Below, in pieces: positions 44,460 to 53,340 of a stretch of DNA of 53,906 nucleotides. The notes under the pieces are model-generated. The model was given only the letters and a program-made list of their open reading frames with translations, searched no databases and was not told where the DNA came from. The translations under genes were made by a program, and so were the position numbers. The stretch spans positions 1,479 through 55,384 of the forward strand of contig JAAEZM010000011.1 of assembly GCA_018222865.1 (NCBI GenBank). Reading direction: 5' to 3'. The DNA comes from Alphaproteobacteria bacterium (GTDB lineage: Bacteria; Pseudomonadota; Alphaproteobacteria; Caulobacterales; Maricaulaceae). Position 1 is the stretch's first letter. Every line of letters begins with the position of its first letter.

Positions 44460-46055
44460 GTGTACCTGCTGATCGAATACTTGCCTTTCATCATGTTTGC
44501 GGCGGCCTTTGTCGCTCTCCTGCGCGGCTATCCGGTGGCCTTTACATTGGCCGGTGTTGCGTTGCTTTTCGCGCTGATCGGACTGGCGCTCGACGTGTTT
44601 GATCCAATCCATTTCCGCGCCTTCCCGCAGCGCATCTACGGGAATCTCATGGAGATGGACCGCCAGATCCTGGTCGCGGTGCCACTGTTCGTTTTCATGG
44701 GCGTGATGCTGGAGAAATCCAAAGTCGCTGAGGAATTGCTCGAAGCTATGGGCGCGCTCTTCGGGTCGCTCCGCGGAGGGCTGGGTATTTCCGTTGTCGT
44801 CGTTGGAGCTCTGCTCGCAGCATCCACCGGCATTGTCGGCGCAACTGTTGTCACCATGGGACTTCTCTCCCTGCCCACCATGCTCAAGCGTGGGTACAGC
44901 CCCGAACTCGCTGCGGGCTCAATCGCCGCGTCTGGCACGCTCGGGCAGATCATCCCGCCATCGATCGTATTGGTGCTTCTGGGAGACCAGATCTCCAACG
45001 CCTATCAGGAAGCGCAGCGCAATCAGGGCATTTTCGCGCCGGATATTGTCTCGGTGGGTGATCTGTTCGCCGGAGCGCTTATCCCCGGTCTGCTGCTGGT
45101 GTTGCTCTATATCGGCTATCAGGTCTTTATTGCCATTACGCGCCCCCAAAGCGCGCCTGCCGCCCCGCCGAGCGAGGCAAGTGCGGATTGGAGCAAGATC
45201 CTCCACGCTCTTTTACCGCCGCTCTTCCTGATCATGGCTGTGCTCGGTTCTATTCTCGCCGGCCTTGCAACGCCTACAGAGGCCGCTGGTATTGGCGCTG
45301 TGGGTGCGACCTTCCTGGCTGGATCTCGAAATGCCGGCCAAACCGCCAATCCCCGCTTTGGACAAGCGCTGTCCTTCGCCGGGCTTGCCGCCCTTATCGG
45401 CCTTATTGCGCTCGTCGTGATTGCCAATATTGGCCAGGAAAGACGGCTTTATGTTGCTGATCTGGGCGCTATCGGCGGCTCGTTGGCTTGGCTGCTTGTC
45501 GCGATCACGCTCGCGGGCGCAGGTCTGAGCCTTTGGCGTCTAAAACGTAGCGGCGTCCTTGATGAGGTTATGACGTCGACCGCCCGCATCTCGGCCATGG
45601 TGTTCGTCATTTTGATTGGCGCAGCGCTTTTCTCGTTGATCTTTAAAGAGCTTGGCGGTGATGTCGTGGTTCGGCACGCGCTAGAGGCCGTGCCGGGCGG
45701 CAAATGGGGCGCCCTCGCCATCGTTATGCTGGTCATGTTCCTACTGGGCTTCTTCCTCGACTTCATCGAGATCACTTTTGTGGTCGTGCCGATCGTTGCG
45801 CCCATCCTTCTGATGATGGGAATAGACCCTGTCTGGCTGGGTGTGCTCATGGCGATGAACCTTCAAACCAGCTTCCTGACCCCGCCCTTTGGTTTCGCGC
45901 TGTTCTATTTACGCGGAGTTGCTCCGCCTGAAGTCACCACCGCCGCCATTTATCGCGGCGCCATACCCTTCGTGATTATTCAGTTGCTTGCCATTCTCGC
46001 CGTTGCCCTTGTGCCAGCATTGGCGACAGGCCTGCCGGAGTGGCTTTACGGATGA
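44460..46055 (+). CDS. TRAP transporter large permease subunit (DctM)
   Basis: The 531-residue protein is the ion-coupled channel of the TRAP transporter. A GTG start has GGAGAGG 6 nt upstream and lies 1 nt after the small-subunit stop. Motifs include MLKRGYSPELAAGSIAASGTLGQIIPPSIVLVLLGD in the first half and LGFFLDFIEITFVVVPI, LGVLMAMNLQTSFLTPPFGFALFYLRG in the second. It is about 80-100 residues longer than basic DctM proteins, with a less conserved insert near residues 235-365, as in TakP-type transporters. Its stop overlaps the next start by 4 nt. Confidence 0.94.
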   Translation: MYLLIEYLPFIMFAAAFVALLRGYPVAFTLAGVALLFALIGLALDVFDPIHFRAFPQRIYGNLMEMDRQILVAVPLFVFMGVMLEKSKVAEELLEAMGALFGSLRGGLGISVVVVGALLAASTGIVGATVVTMGLLSLPTMLKRGYSPELAAGSIAASGTLGQIIPPSIVLVLLGDQISNAYQEAQRNQGIFAPDIVSVGDLFAGALIPGLLLVLLYIGYQVFIAITRPQSAPAAPPSEASADWSKILHALLPPLFLIMAVLGSILAGLATPTEAAGIGAVGATFLAGSRNAGQTANPRFGQALSFAGLAALIGLIALVVIANIGQERRLYVADLGAIGGSLAWLLVAITLAGAGLSLWRLKRSGVLDEVMTSTARISAMVFVILIGAALFSLIFKELGGDVVVRHALEAVPGGKWGALAIVMLVMFLLGFFLDFIEITFVVVPIVAPILLMMGIDPVWLGVLMAMNLQTSFLTPPFGFALFYLRGVAPPEVTTAAIYRGAIPFVIIQLLAILAVALVPALATGLPEWLYG

Positions 46056-47167
46056 CCCATGAACGCAAGCTCCAGCTGGAGCGCGGCTTCATTGTCGTTC
46101 TTGCTTTAGTGATCTCGGGGGTCTTCTTCTGGATGATCCGAGACTATCTAGCTGCCCTCTTTCTGGCTGCGGTCCTAACGATATTCCTGCAACGCCCCCA
46201 GGACTGGCTCAGCGAAAAACTGGGTGGACGTCAGGCGGTATCTGCAACCATTCTTGTCACAGCGTCACTTCTGGCGGTGGTCATACCCGCCGGGTTTCTG
46301 CTTGGGATTATAGCAGAGCAAGCCATCGAGGTGACGGCATTGTTGACGCCGTGGGTGCAGGAACAGGTCAGCGCCATTCGCGAAGAAGGTCTCGCCGGGC
46401 TTCCCGACTGGCTCCCCTTCCGCGAGGAGGTCATCCAGTATCAGGCAACCGTTGCCTCACAACTGGGCTCTTTGGCTGGTACCGTTGGCAATATTCTCGT
46501 TTCCTCGCTGAGAGCGGGAACAGGCGGTGTCCTCATTGCCACGCTGAACTTCTTTATTTTGATCTACGCCTTGTTCTTCTTCCTTCTGACCGGCCGTGCA
46601 ACCGGACAAAAAGCGGTCAGCTTGCTCCCCATGACGCTCCGAGATCGCAAACTGCTCGCCGAGCGGGTTATTTCAACGATCCGAGCGACGGTGAAGGGCT
46701 CCTTCCTGATCGCGCTTGTTCAAGGAAGCCTAACGGGCATCGGATTGCTCATGGCCGGCGTCCCCGGAGCTGTGTTCTGGGGTGCGATTGCCGCGATGCT
46801 GTCGATCATTCCGATGGTTGGCCCACCGTTGATCTGGGTCCCGTCTGCAATATGGTTGCTGGCAACAGGTCAAGTGGTCCCGGCGATAGGTTTGGCCGTC
46901 TGGGGCGGTGTTGTTGTCTCAACATCAGATAACATCCTTCGACCCATATTGGTGGGTAAGGACGCGAAGATGTCCGACTTGATGGTGTTGTTATCCACAC
47001 TTGGCGGACTTACGCTTTTCGGCGCTGTGGGGATAATTCTCGGCCCTGTCATCGCGGCCCTCTTCACCTCAGTCTGGTACATCTTCCGCGAAGCTTTTGA
47101 AGGGCTTTTGGAGGAGGAAGATGAGCAGCCGGAAACGGCTTCTGAAGACTTAGACGCCAAGCCCTGA
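46052..47167 (+). CDS. AI-2E-family transporter (PerM-like)
   Basis: The 371-residue protein has about seven membrane helices in the AI-2E/PerM pattern: MIRDYLAALFLAAVLTIFLQRP near the start, a soluble stretch around VQEQVSAIREEG, and the late signature LIALVQGSLTGIGLLMAGVPGAVFWG then MLSIIPMVGPPLIWVP. The ATG at 46052 overlaps the DctM stop (ATGA). An in-frame GTG at 46040 is less likely. Family members have been linked to AI-2 release and Na+/H+ exchange, and none of this can be read here. Its coupling to the TRAP genes suggests related transport, possibly export. Confidence 0.88.
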   Translation: MTHERKLQLERGFIVVLALVISGVFFWMIRDYLAALFLAAVLTIFLQRPQDWLSEKLGGRQAVSATILVTASLLAVVIPAGFLLGIIAEQAIEVTALLTPWVQEQVSAIREEGLAGLPDWLPFREEVIQYQATVASQLGSLAGTVGNILVSSLRAGTGGVLIATLNFFILIYALFFFLLTGRATGQKAVSLLPMTLRDRKLLAERVISTIRATVKGSFLIALVQGSLTGIGLLMAGVPGAVFWGAIAAMLSIIPMVGPPLIWVPSAIWLLATGQVVPAIGLAVWGGVVVSTSDNILRPILVGKDAKMSDLMVLLSTLGGLTLFGAVGIILGPVIAALFTSVWYIFREAFEGLLEEEDEQPETASEDLDAKP

Positions 47168-47177
47168 GACTAGACCC

Positions 47178-48227
47178 TCAAACAGCTGGAACACTCGTCA
47201 CAGGGCGTTTACCGCCAGCATGTTTGACAAGCATATCAATCCGCTTGTCGATCGGTGGATGGGTCGCAAACATGCCCATAAAACCAACGCGCGGATTCTC
47301 GATAAACATTTCGCGCATCTCATCCGGTGTCTCGCCCAGGCGAGACCGACCTGAAATCTTGGCCAGGGCCGAGATCATTGCGTCAGGATTCTTGGTCAGC
47401 TCAACCGCTCCTGCATCCGCCATGTATTCGCGTCGGCGCGAGAGCGTGAAGCGGATCATGATTGCCAGAAACCACGCTAGAGCAACGAGCCCGACCGCAA
47501 TCACGATGAGGATAACGGCGCCTCCACCGCCGCGCCCACCGCCACCGGAACTACCGCGAGCTCGGATCCGGCCACCGCGAAACATGCCTCGTGAAATCGC
47601 TTCACCGATAAAGGAGATAATGCCCACGAAGATCACCGCGATGACCATGAGCCGCACATCATGGTGCCGGATATGAGAGAGCTCATGCGCCAGAACCGCT
47701 TCCAGCTCGTCTTTGTCGAGGCGCTGCATCAAGCCTCGCGTGACCGTGACGCGATACTGTTTCTGATTGAGGCCGGAGGCATAGGCGTTGAGCGCCCTAT
47801 TCTCGATAACCGCCAATCGCGGCATGGGGATGCCGCGGGAAATACATAGATTTTCTAGAAGGTTGTAGAGCTCCGGCTCCTCAGTGCGGGTCACTTCTTT
47901 CGCGCCCGTCGCCCCATCGATTATGCGCTGATGCATGAACCAAGCGATCACAAACCACACCAGCGCGAGCGCAACTGCACCCATCATGATTTGCGGCATG
48001 AGAGACCAAGCATAGAGGAGATCGCCGCGCAGCCCCGGCGGACCATAGCCCCCGACCACACGCCCGCTCTCGACGATATACTCGGGACGTCCATTGAAGG
48101 CGGTCCAGATCAGCGCCGCCGCATAGCCAAGCAGCCCAAGAAGAACGGGAAAGGCCGCCAGCAAAAACAGCGAGCGCAGATTATTATTCCAGATATGGCT
48201 GCGAAGCCCCGCCGCTCCGAAGAGCAT
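47178..48227 (-). CDS. M48-family membrane zinc metalloprotease (HtpX-like)
   Basis: The 349-residue protein has two N-terminal membrane helices (about 20-45, 80-98) and the zinc motif HELSH (His181, His185) with third ligand Glu267 in RREYMADAGAVELTK. Two more helices lie between, separated by a Gly/Ser-rich loop with nine glycines (about 226-236). It resembles the LemA-associated M48 group more than HtpX itself (about 290 residues). It starts 11 nt after lemA, so the two are co-expressed, probably in protein quality control at the membrane. Confidence 0.92.
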   Translation of the reverse strand: MLFGAAGLRSHIWNNNLRSLFLLAAFPVLLGLLGYAAALIWTAFNGRPEYIVESGRVVGGYGPPGLRGDLLYAWSLMPQIMMGAVALALVWFVIAWFMHQRIIDGATGAKEVTRTEEPELYNLLENLCISRGIPMPRLAVIENRALNAYASGLNQKQYRVTVTRGLMQRLDKDELEAVLAHELSHIRHHDVRLMVIAVIFVGIISFIGEAISRGMFRGGRIRARGSSGGGGRGGGGAVILIVIAVGLVALAWFLAIMIRFTLSRRREYMADAGAVELTKNPDAMISALAKISGRSRLGETPDEMREMFIENPRVGFMGMFATHPPIDKRIDMLVKHAGGKRPVTSVPAV

Positions 48228-48238
48228 GGCTTGTCTCC

Positions 48239-48790
48239 CTAGAACTTAACTTTCGGGGCGCCACGCTCCGCTTCACCAACCTCGAAATAATCACGGACGC
48301 TGAACCCGAATGTTCCGGCAATCAGTACTGCCGGAAATTGCTCGATCGCGGTGTTGAATTCCTGAACCGCATTGTTGAAGAAGCGGCGGGCTGCAGCGAT
48401 CTTATTCTCAACATCGGTCAGTTCGTTCTGGAGCGACAAGAAATTCTGGTTCGCTTTGAGGTCCGGATAGGCTTCTGAGAGCGCGAACAGCTGACGCAGA
48501 GCCCCCTCGAGCATATTCTCGGCCTCAGCGAGATCCTTCAGTGAAGACGCATCAACGGCCGTCTGGCGAGCCTTGATGACATTCTCAAGCGTTTCTTTTT
48601 CGTGGCTGGCATAGCCCTTAACTGTCTCAACCAGATTTGGCACGAGATCGTGGCGCTGTTTCAGCTGCACATCGATGTCACCCCAAGCCTGACTGCACGT
48701 CTGTTTCAACGCCACCAGGCGGTTATAGATCATCACCAGAATCAGGCCGATGGCGACGACCAGGACCAGCAGGATAAGCGAAACGTCCAT
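48239..48790 (-). CDS. lemA: LemA family protein
   Basis: LemA proteins have one N-terminal membrane helix and a helical outside domain; their biochemical role is unclear. The 183-residue protein shows MDVSLILLVLVVAIGLILVMIYNRLVALK, then AWGDIDVQLKQRHDLVPNLVETVKGYASHEKETL, the family signature, and ends in RDYFEVGEAERGAPKVKF. It heads a two-gene unit with the M48 protease. Good GGAG lies upstream of the ATG. Confidence 0.95.
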   Translation of the reverse strand: MDVSLILLVLVVAIGLILVMIYNRLVALKQTCSQAWGDIDVQLKQRHDLVPNLVETVKGYASHEKETLENVIKARQTAVDASSLKDLAEAENMLEGALRQLFALSEAYPDLKANQNFLSLQNELTDVENKIAAARRFFNNAVQEFNTAIEQFPAVLIAGTFGFSVRDYFEVGEAERGAPKVKF

Positions 48791-48825
48791 GAATACTCTC
48801 TCCGCGAATTGAAGCGCTTACTTGT

Positions 48826-51102
48826 TTATTCGGTTTTCGCCTGTGAAGCGAGGAATTCTGATCCGCGCGGCGAAAAACGCAATGAGCGCGGAAAACCTCT
48901 GGGAGCAAGCTTGCCGGCTTGGGCCCGTTTCGCCGTCCACAGCTGCCAATCATCCAGATTGAACCGACGGCCAGCCCCATCAAGCCAGCTCAAACCATCT
49001 TCCGAAGAGAAGATGGTTACGTCAGCAAGCTGAGCGCCCTTACCACCCAAGAGCCGTACGCCCTTACCGCGCGCCATCATGGGGATCTCATCTGCACCAA
49101 ATACAAGAAGCTTCTTGTTTTGACCGATCACAGCGCAACTATCCCCCATTGCTGGGATACAAAGGAGAGCCTCATCTCCATCCACCAGGTTGAGGATTTG
49201 TTTGCCGGCTTTCTTCATCGCGATGCAGTCCTTCTCCGCAACGCGGAAACCGGTCCCTGCCCCGGACGCAACGAGCAATACGCGCTCAGGATCGTATTTG
49301 AACAGACCGATCGGCGCCGCGTCTTCCGGCAGGTCGACATGGAGGCGTACGGGCTCGCCATGTCCGCGCCCGCCGGGCAATTTGGAGGCATCGAGCGCGT
49401 AGAATTTCCCATCCGTCGCGAACATTAGAAGCTTGTCTGTTGTTTCGCATTTCACCGCGAAAGCAGAGCGATCACCCTCTTTGAACTTCAGCTCCGTGAC
49501 GTCAGAGGAATGGCCCTTCAGCGCACGGACCCAACCTTTTTCGGACAACACGGCGGTAATCGGCTCACGCACAACAAAGGCTTCAATTGAGGCAGCCTCG
49601 CTCGAGGTTGGCGCATCGCCGAAGACGGTCCGCCGGGCGCCAAGCTCTGTATCCTTGCCATAATAGGCCTCGACCTCTGCGATCTCGCCATCCACTTTCG
49701 CCCATTGAAGGGTTTCAGAGCCAATGAGGTCTTTCAGGGATTGGCGTTCACCGCGCAAGCGATCGTCTTCCTGGCGGATCTCCAACTCCTCGAGCTTTCT
49801 CAAAGCCCGCAAGCGCATATTGAGAATGGCTTCGGTCTGACGTTCTGAGAGAGAGAATGTCTCCATCAGCTTCTCTTTGGGCTTGTCCTCAAAGCGGATG
49901 ATGCGGATGACCTCATCAAGATCGGCATAGACAATGAGATAGCCCGCCAGAACTTCCAGTCGGTCCTCAACCTTGGCCAGACGGGTCTGGGCGCGTCGAA
50001 CCGCGACTTCTCGGCGATGATCCACCCAAATGCGAAGCGTGTCTTTCAAAGACATCACGCGGGGCGTTCCGGTCGGATCAAGGACGTTGAGATTGAGCGA
50101 AATCCTGTTCTCCAGATCAGTGAGCTTGAACAGGCTCTCCATCATCATGTCCGGGTCGACAAGCTTGGATTTCGGCTCGATCACAAGACGAATGTCTTCC
50201 GTGGACTCGTCGAGAATATCATCGACCAGTGGTAGCTTTTTTTGATCCATGAGCTGCGCGATACGCTCTACCAGCTTGGATTTTTGCACCAGATAGGGAA
50301 TTTCGGTGACAACGACACGCCACATCCCGCGCCCGATGTCTTCCTTCTCCCATTTCGCCCGCGTACGGAAACCACCGCGACCGGTTTCATAGGCCTCGCG
50401 GATTGCTGCTGCTGGCTCCACGCAAATACCACCCGTCGGGAAATCCGGGCCTTTGACGTGCTCCAGCAAGGCATCCACGGTGACTTCTGGATCCTTGATC
50501 AATGCACGCGCGGCTCCGCAAATCTCATGCGCATTGTGCGGCGGGATCGACGTCGCCATCCCCACAGCGATACCGGTTGAGCCATTCGCAAGGAGGTTCG
50601 GGAAAGCCCCGGGCAGCACGATGGGTTCACTTTCAGAACCATCATACGTCTCCTCGAAATCCACCGTCCCCTGATCGATATCTCGAAGCAGAAGCTCTGC
50701 AGCCTTCGTCAGGCGCGCTTCTGTGTATCGCATCGCAGCAGCATTATCGCCGTCGATATTACCGAAATTCCCCTGCCCTTCGACCAAGGGATAGCGTGCG
50801 GCAAAATCCTGGCTCAGGCGGACCAGGGCATCATAAACCGACTGGTCACCATGGGGGTGGTATTTACCAATAACATCGCCCACAACGCGCGCGGACTTCT
50901 TGAAGGCCGCATCCGGGTTCAGCTTCAGCTCCCGCATGGCATAGAGCAGACGACGATGGACCGGCTTTAGACCATCGCGAGCATCGGGCAGAGCACGCTG
51001 GGTAATCGTAGAGAGCGCATAGGCGAGATAGCGTTTGGAAAGCGCCTCGTCGAAGTCTTCCTCGATGATATGGCCACTGCCCGGATCGAATGTCTCGCCC
51101 AT
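48826..51102 (-). CDS. parC: DNA topoisomerase IV subunit A
   Basis: ParC is the DNA-breaking subunit of topoisomerase IV, which unlinks daughter chromosomes. The 758-residue protein has the catalytic Tyr126 in [10 protein letters not shown], the [14 protein letters not shown] and [18 protein letters not shown] regions, and a six-bladed C-terminal DNA-wrapping domain. Length and the missing GyrA-box (QxxGGKG) in the C-terminal part fit ParC rather than GyrA; GGRGHG and [12 protein letters not shown] are only similar strings. In the quinolone region Gln87 and Asp91 match Ser80 and Glu84 of E. coli ParC. parE is not in the window. Confidence 0.93.
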   Translation of the reverse strand: MGETFDPGSGHIIEEDFDEALSKRYLAYALSTITQRALPDARDGLKPVHRRLLYAMRELKLNPDAAFKKSARVVGDVIGKYHPHGDQSVYDALVRLSQDFAARYPLVEGQGNFGNIDGDNAAAMRYTEARLTKAAELLLRDIDQGTVDFEETYDGSESEPIVLPGAFPNLLANGSTGIAVGMATSIPPHNAHEICGAARALIKDPEVTVDALLEHVKGPDFPTGGICVEPAAAIREAYETGRGGFRTRAKWEKEDIGRGMWRVVVTEIPYLVQKSKLVERIAQLMDQKKLPLVDDILDESTEDIRLVIEPKSKLVDPDMMMESLFKLTDLENRISLNLNVLDPTGTPRVMSLKDTLRIWVDHRREVAVRRAQTRLAKVEDRLEVLAGYLIVYADLDEVIRIIRFEDKPKEKLMETFSLSERQTEAILNMRLRALRKLEELEIRQEDDRLRGERQSLKDLIGSETLQWAKVDGEIAEVEAYYGKDTELGARRTVFGDAPTSSEAASIEAFVVREPITAVLSEKGWVRALKGHSSDVTELKFKEGDRSAFAVKCETTDKLLMFATDGKFYALDASKLPGGRGHGEPVRLHVDLPEDAAPIGLFKYDPERVLLVASGAGTGFRVAEKDCIAMKKAGKQILNLVDGDEALLCIPAMGDSCAVIGQNKKLLVFGADEIPMMARGKGVRLLGGKGAQLADVTIFSSEDGLSWLDGAGRRFNLDDWQLWTAKRAQAGKLAPRGFPRSLRFSPRGSEFLASQAKTE

Positions 51103-51275
51103 CTCATGTCACCCTTTTGATTCGTGCAGATCAGTATAGGTGATTTGCCTTGTTAGGCAGATGTCTCGCGCAGATTGCTACCCTTCGTGTACAAGCCTTT
51201 CAGCTGAGTTCTAAAATATAAGGACTGGTGATTCGTATCCGGTCTGACACCGGTTCTGACAACGGAGCTCTCTAG

Positions 51276-51689
51276 ATGCCGATAGACGCGCAAATTCGCC
51301 GTGATCCCGACTATCTCAGGGTGGTTTATACGGGAATTGTCAGCGTCGCCGATGTGGACTTTCTAATATCTGGCATGGAGCGTGGCGATTACCCTGCCAA
51401 CATTAATCGCTTGCATGATTTTCACGACGCCACCGACATGGTGCTTCCAGACCAGACAGCGACTTCAATGAGTTTTCGGCGCCGGAAGACCATGGATGAA
51501 GCATCGGCCGGGCAGGTCCGAGCGGCCGTTCTGGGCGCAAACCAATCCATTATTGAAGCCATGAAGGTCTGGCGGGCCACTTTCTACGGCGACTCCACGC
51601 GCTATTTCATGCGGATATGCGAGGATGAAGCATCTGCTCTGGACTGGATTGGCGCTAAAGCCGCCCCTCCCGCTCCAGTGCAGCAATAA
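51276..51689 (+). CDS. Unknown protein, possibly SpoIIAA/STAS-like
   Basis: I do not recognise this 137-residue soluble protein with confidence. Its opening, RRDPDYLRVVYTGIVSVADVDFLISGM, then RLHDFHDATDMVLPDQTATSMSFRR and the C-terminal YFMRICEDEASALDWIGA, fits the strand-helix alternation of small STAS-like (SpoIIAA-type) domains. No signal peptide or membrane segment is seen. GGAG lies 10 nt before the ATG. It is monocistronic, divergent from parC, and its last 35 nt overlap the 3' end of recO on the other strand. Confidence 0.7.
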   Translation: MPIDAQIRRDPDYLRVVYTGIVSVADVDFLISGMERGDYPANINRLHDFHDATDMVLPDQTATSMSFRRRKTMDEASAGQVRAAVLGANQSIIEAMKVWRATFYGDSTRYFMRICEDEASALDWIGAKAAPPAPVQQ

Positions 51690-52383
51690 GGCGTTCGCGC
51701 GCATCAGGAAGCTGTTTGTCGACGGGCCAGAGCACACGGCGTTCAAGGAAATACCCTGTCAATGCGAGACCTTTGGCGATCTCGCCTTCACCAATCGCCC
51801 CGGTTCCTCGCAAGAAACCAGGTAACTCCAGGAGTTTCGGTGCATAGGGCGCGGCCTCTTCGGCACAGACGGCCCGTCCTGTTCGCGGGCTGATATGCGT
51901 CAGCTCCTGCGTTGTCCCCGTGACGACGCATTTGTCCCAATCCAGCCCATAACCAAGATCCGCCAAAAGCCCGGCCTCCCATCGAACATAGATTGCCGGC
52001 CAGATATCGATGTCTTCCAGCGCCGACAGGAACACCTTGAAGCCGTCATAGACGGGCTCATGTTGTTCGCGCTCCGGCAGCGCCAGCACCGCCATCGCGC
52101 ACGCGGCATTGAGCCCGGCCAGTGCCGCGCGGTCTTCCATCACCACGCCAGCACCCAGCTCGTCCGGTTCAACCTGAAACTGCCCCAGATGATCTGCGAG
52201 GCGCGCACGCCATATCACCCGGATCTGATTGCCCGGCTGAAGAATGGGCCGCAGTGTGCGTGAACGCGCGCCTTTGACCAGCCCGGCATGACGCCCCTGG
52301 CCCGGCGTTAGAACCTCGATAATGGCGCTGGTCTCGCCATGAGGGCGCACAGCGAGAATGATTGCAGAATCAGTCCATTCCAT
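51655..52383 (-). CDS. recO: DNA repair protein RecO
   Basis: RecO loads RecA onto SSB-coated single strands in gap repair, with RecF/RecR. The 242-residue protein starts MEWTDSAIILAVRPHGETSAIIEVLT and has HAGLVKGARSRTLRPILQPGNQI in the OB-fold, then a helical domain with LLADLGYGLDWDKCVVTG. It follows era after 9 nt, the usual rnc-era-recO order. Its 3' end overlaps the unknown gene on the plus strand by 35 nt. Confidence 0.95.
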   Translation of the reverse strand: MEWTDSAIILAVRPHGETSAIIEVLTPGQGRHAGLVKGARSRTLRPILQPGNQIRVIWRARLADHLGQFQVEPDELGAGVVMEDRAALAGLNAACAMAVLALPEREQHEPVYDGFKVFLSALEDIDIWPAIYVRWEAGLLADLGYGLDWDKCVVTGTTQELTHISPRTGRAVCAEEAAPYAPKLLELPGFLRGTGAIGEGEIAKGLALTGYFLERRVLWPVDKQLPDARERLIAALEREGRL

Positions 52384-52392
52384 TGGTGGAGC

Positions 52393-53340
52393 TTAGACGT
52401 CGAAATCGAGACCGACATCAGAATAGTGTCCGCGACGGTTCATCCATTTCGGATCGACTTTCACATTGAGGAAGAGATGGATCTTGCAGCCCATCACTTC
52501 CTCCAGCTCCAGACGCGACGCCTCACCAATCGCTTTGAGCGCTGATCCCTGCTTGCCAATAACGATCGGTTTTTGACTGTCCCGTTCGATAATGATGGAT
52601 TGTTCCACGCGTATCGAGCCATCGCGCAAGCGCCGCCAAGCCTCGGTTTCGACCATGGAGGCATAAGGAAGCTCTTCATGCAGCCGCAGATAGACTTTCT
52701 CGCGGGTAATCTCGGCGGCGAGAATACGTGAGGGCAGATCCGCGACCTGATCCTCCGGATAGTGCCAGACACCCTCCGGCATCAGCCCGGCGAGATGTGT
52801 CTTGAGTTGCTCAACGCCATAGCCACGTTTGGCAGAGACCATGAAAACGTCGGAATAGCAGCCGCTCTCGAAGAGGTTTTGCGAGATCGCGAGCAAACGG
52901 TCGCGCTCGAGAAGGTCGATCTTGTTAAGCGCGAGAATAGCCGATTTTCCGGTCCGCTTCAGCCCCTCGATGACGCGCTCATCATCCTCGATCATCTTAT
53001 TATCGCCCGACTTGCTCTCCCCCCGGGCCATCCGGTCGCGCGCGCTCGCATCGACAACATGAATAATGGCATCCGCGTCCGCAACACCGGCCCAGGCCGC
53101 ATTGACCATGGCTTTGTCGAGACGTCGTTTCGGCGCGAATACCCCGGGCGTGTCCACGAGCACGATCTGGCTAGGCCCCTCCAGCGCGACGCCACGCACA
53201 GCAAAACGTGTGGTCTGCACCTTGTGGGTCACAATCGTGACCTTCTCGCCCACCAGTGCATTGACCAGGGTTGATTTGCCCGCATTGGGGGATCCGATTA
53301 CGGCAACAAAGCCACAACGTAGTTTTTCATCAGCGGACAT
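52393..53340 (-). CDS. era: GTPase Era
   Basis: Era is an essential GTPase that binds 16S rRNA during small-subunit assembly. The ATG at 53340 has GGAGG 6 nt upstream and gives a 315-residue protein; an earlier ATG would add an unlikely leader inside rnc. GTP-binding motifs are GSPNAGKST, DTPGVF and NKIDL. A KH domain closes the protein (KPIVIGKQGSALKAIGE). A ~10-residue insert GESKSGDNKMI after the switch region is seen in other alphaproteobacteria. Its start overlaps the rnc stop by 11 nt. Confidence 0.96.
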   Translation of the reverse strand: MSADEKLRCGFVAVIGSPNAGKSTLVNALVGEKVTIVTHKVQTTRFAVRGVALEGPSQIVLVDTPGVFAPKRRLDKAMVNAAWAGVADADAIIHVVDASARDRMARGESKSGDNKMIEDDERVIEGLKRTGKSAILALNKIDLLERDRLLAISQNLFESGCYSDVFMVSAKRGYGVEQLKTHLAGLMPEGVWHYPEDQVADLPSRILAAEITREKVYLRLHEELPYASMVETEAWRRLRDGSIRVEQSIIIERDSQKPIVIGKQGSALKAIGEASRLELEEVMGCKIHLFLNVKVDPKWMNRRGHYSDVGLDFDV

